Part shown: positions 6,633-7,188 of the stretch, in pieces
How positions within the stretch are numbered: position 1 is the stretch's first letter
Layout of the letters: the number at the start of each line of letters is the position of its first letter
NCBI GenBank assembly: GCA_039934475.1
Contig: JBDTMC010000408.1
Location: forward strand, 1 to 7,188
Length of the DNA stretch: 7,188 bases
Reading direction: 5' to 3'
Origin: JBDTMC01 sp039934475
GTDB lineage: Bacteria > Acidobacteriota > Terriglobia > Bryobacterales > Bryobacteraceae
The notes under the pieces: model-generated
What the model was told of the DNA's origin: nothing
What the model saw: only the letters and a program-made list of their open reading frames with translations
Database searches by the model: none
Made by a program: the position numbers and the translations under genes

Positions 6633-6666
6633 AAAAGACGCCCGGCGCGGCAAAAAAGACGACGGG
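6633..6666. repeat. Imperfect 13-bp direct repeat in the divergent promoter region
   Basis: AAAAGACGCCCGG (6633-6645) and AAAAGACGACGGG (6654-6666) match at 11 of 13 positions, including an exact 8-bp core. Their starts are 21 bp apart, two turns of B-DNA, so both copies would face the same side of the helix. This could be an operator for a regulator of either divergent gene, or chance in a short GC/A-rich stretch. Confidence 0.45.
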
Positions 6667-6700
6667 TGATAATCTGAGTGTAGTGGAGCGGGTTAATAAG

Positions 6701-7188
6701 ATGAGCGTGGCAGAGTTTCTCACACTGCCGGAAGACAGCGGCCCCGTGTACCACGAACTGCGCCATGGAACGGTGGTAGCGGTGACCCGGCCCAAATGGA
6801 AACATCATTTCATCCAGAAGCGGTTAGAGACTTTGCTGGATGCGGTCGCGGGTTCTTCCGGTTTCGTGTCCACAGAACTGGCATTCCGCGCCGTGCCCGA
6901 GCATGACTTACGCGTGGCGGATGTGGCCTACGTTGCCCAGCATCGTGTACCGTGTGGAGACGTGGAGGACTACTTCATTGGCGCGCCGGACCTGGTAATC
7001 GAAGTCCTCTCACCCTCGAACACAGCCTCCGAGATCTTTGACAAAGAAACACTGTGTCTGGAGAACGGGGCCAGCGAGTTCTGGGTAGTCGATCCCATCC
7101 GCCGGCAAGTGAGGGTGTCAACGCCGGATCGGCGGACTGTGGCCTATCGAGCAGGAGAAGAAATTCCACTGCCGATGTTCGGGGGCGC
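6701..7188 (+). CDS. Uma2-family (DUF820) PD-(D/E)XK nuclease-like protein, 3' end cut by the window
   Basis: The frame is open from the ATG at 6701 to the right edge (162 residues, no stop). It has the Uma2/DUF820 layout: an N-terminal SVAEFLTLPED segment (2-12), RVADVAYV (71-78) in the place of the usual R-x-PD-v strand, PDLVIEVLSPSN (96-107), Lys115, and EFWVVDPIRRQVRV (126-139). Asp74, Glu101 and Lys115 are the likely active-site residues of the PD-(D/E)XK fold. Two positions differ from the common pattern: the Pro before Asp74 is Ala, and Cys119 stands where Tyr is usual (K-x3-Y-x3-G). The biological role of Uma2 proteins is unsettled. They are often present in many copies in cyanobacteria, Acidobacteriota and similar genomes. 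GGAG lies 12 nt upstream, a rather long spacing. It is transcribed away from the secretion operon and is probably unrelated to it. Confidence 0.85.
   Translation, partial: MSVAEFLTLPEDSGPVYHELRHGTVVAVTRPKWKHHFIQKRLETLLDAVAGSSGFVSTELAFRAVPEHDLRVADVAYVAQHRVPCGDVEDYFIGAPDLVIEVLSPSNTASEIFDKETLCLENGASEFWVVDPIRRQVRVSTPDRRTVAYRAGEEIPLPMFGG

Larger units (their letters stand above)
6616..6700. promoter_or_regulatory. Divergent intergenic region with candidate promoter elements
   Basis: This 85-bp gap between the sigma-factor start and the Uma2 gene must hold the promoters for both directions unless they lie inside coding sequence. On the minus strand, TTAACC (6691-6696) and GATTAT (6669-6674) are separated by 16 nt. 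Each matches four of six consensus bases of a housekeeping promoter, with transcription then starting about 50 nt before the sigma gene. On the plus strand GATAAT (6668-6673) matches five of six -10 bases but has no recognisable -35 element. I find no convincing ECF-type promoter (AAC-type -35 with a correctly spaced CGTC-type -10). The element assignments are tentative. Confidence 0.35.

Noticed and set aside
6616..6795. N-terminal extension of the sigma factor
   Set aside because: It overlaps the divergent Uma2 gene and shows no ECF sigma similarity; a TTG with a good ribosome site gives the expected length.
1..7188. Searched by eye for tRNA or rRNA genes, CRISPR arrays, insertion-sequence ends and strong terminator hairpins
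   Set aside because: Nothing convincing was found; nearly all bases are coding and the only sizeable gap is the 85-bp divergent region.

Overview
The window is a GC-rich, tightly packed bacterial segment. Its main content is a minus-strand cluster for a type II secretion system (T2SS). The cluster is headed by an ECF sigma factor, a membrane anti-sigma factor and a small exported protein of unknown function. The gene content, the GC-rich codon use and the Uma2-family neighbour suggest a soil-type Acidobacteriota genome (Bryobacterales/Solibacter-like). That assignment is inference from gene style; no marker gene here proves it.

Layout, read in the direction of transcription (right to left): ECF sigma factor (6615-6064), zinc-finger anti-sigma factor (6067-5453), signal-peptide protein of unknown function (5447-4908), gspE ATPase (4903-3263), gspF inner-membrane platform (3258-2050), gspG major pseudopilin (2032 or 2047-1601), and minor pseudopilins gspH (1604-1131), gspI (1134-709) and gspJ (712 to the left edge, truncated). 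Neighbours either overlap by 4 bp (sigma/anti-sigma, G/H, H/I, I/J) or are separated by 2-5 nt (17 nt before gspG if its internal ATG is used). All nine genes therefore look like one translationally coupled transcription unit of at least 6.6 kb. On the plus strand, starting at 6701 and running off the right edge, is a divergent Uma2-family (DUF820) gene. The 85-bp gap between the two divergent starts is the only non-coding space of note. It holds AT-rich promoter-like elements and an imperfect 13-bp direct repeat.

Expected cooperation: GspE is the cytoplasmic motor and GspF the membrane adaptor. GspG forms the pseudopilus shaft, with H, I and J (and probably K beyond the left edge) at its tip. 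The outer-membrane secretin (GspD), GspC/L/M and the prepilin peptidase are not in the window. The sigma/anti-sigma pair at the head suggests that secretion-system synthesis is tied to an envelope signal. The N-terminus of GspE carries a tandem 24-residue motif matching MshEN, a c-di-GMP-binding module, which suggests a second, post-translational control. The exported protein between the regulators and the motor is the least understood part of the locus.
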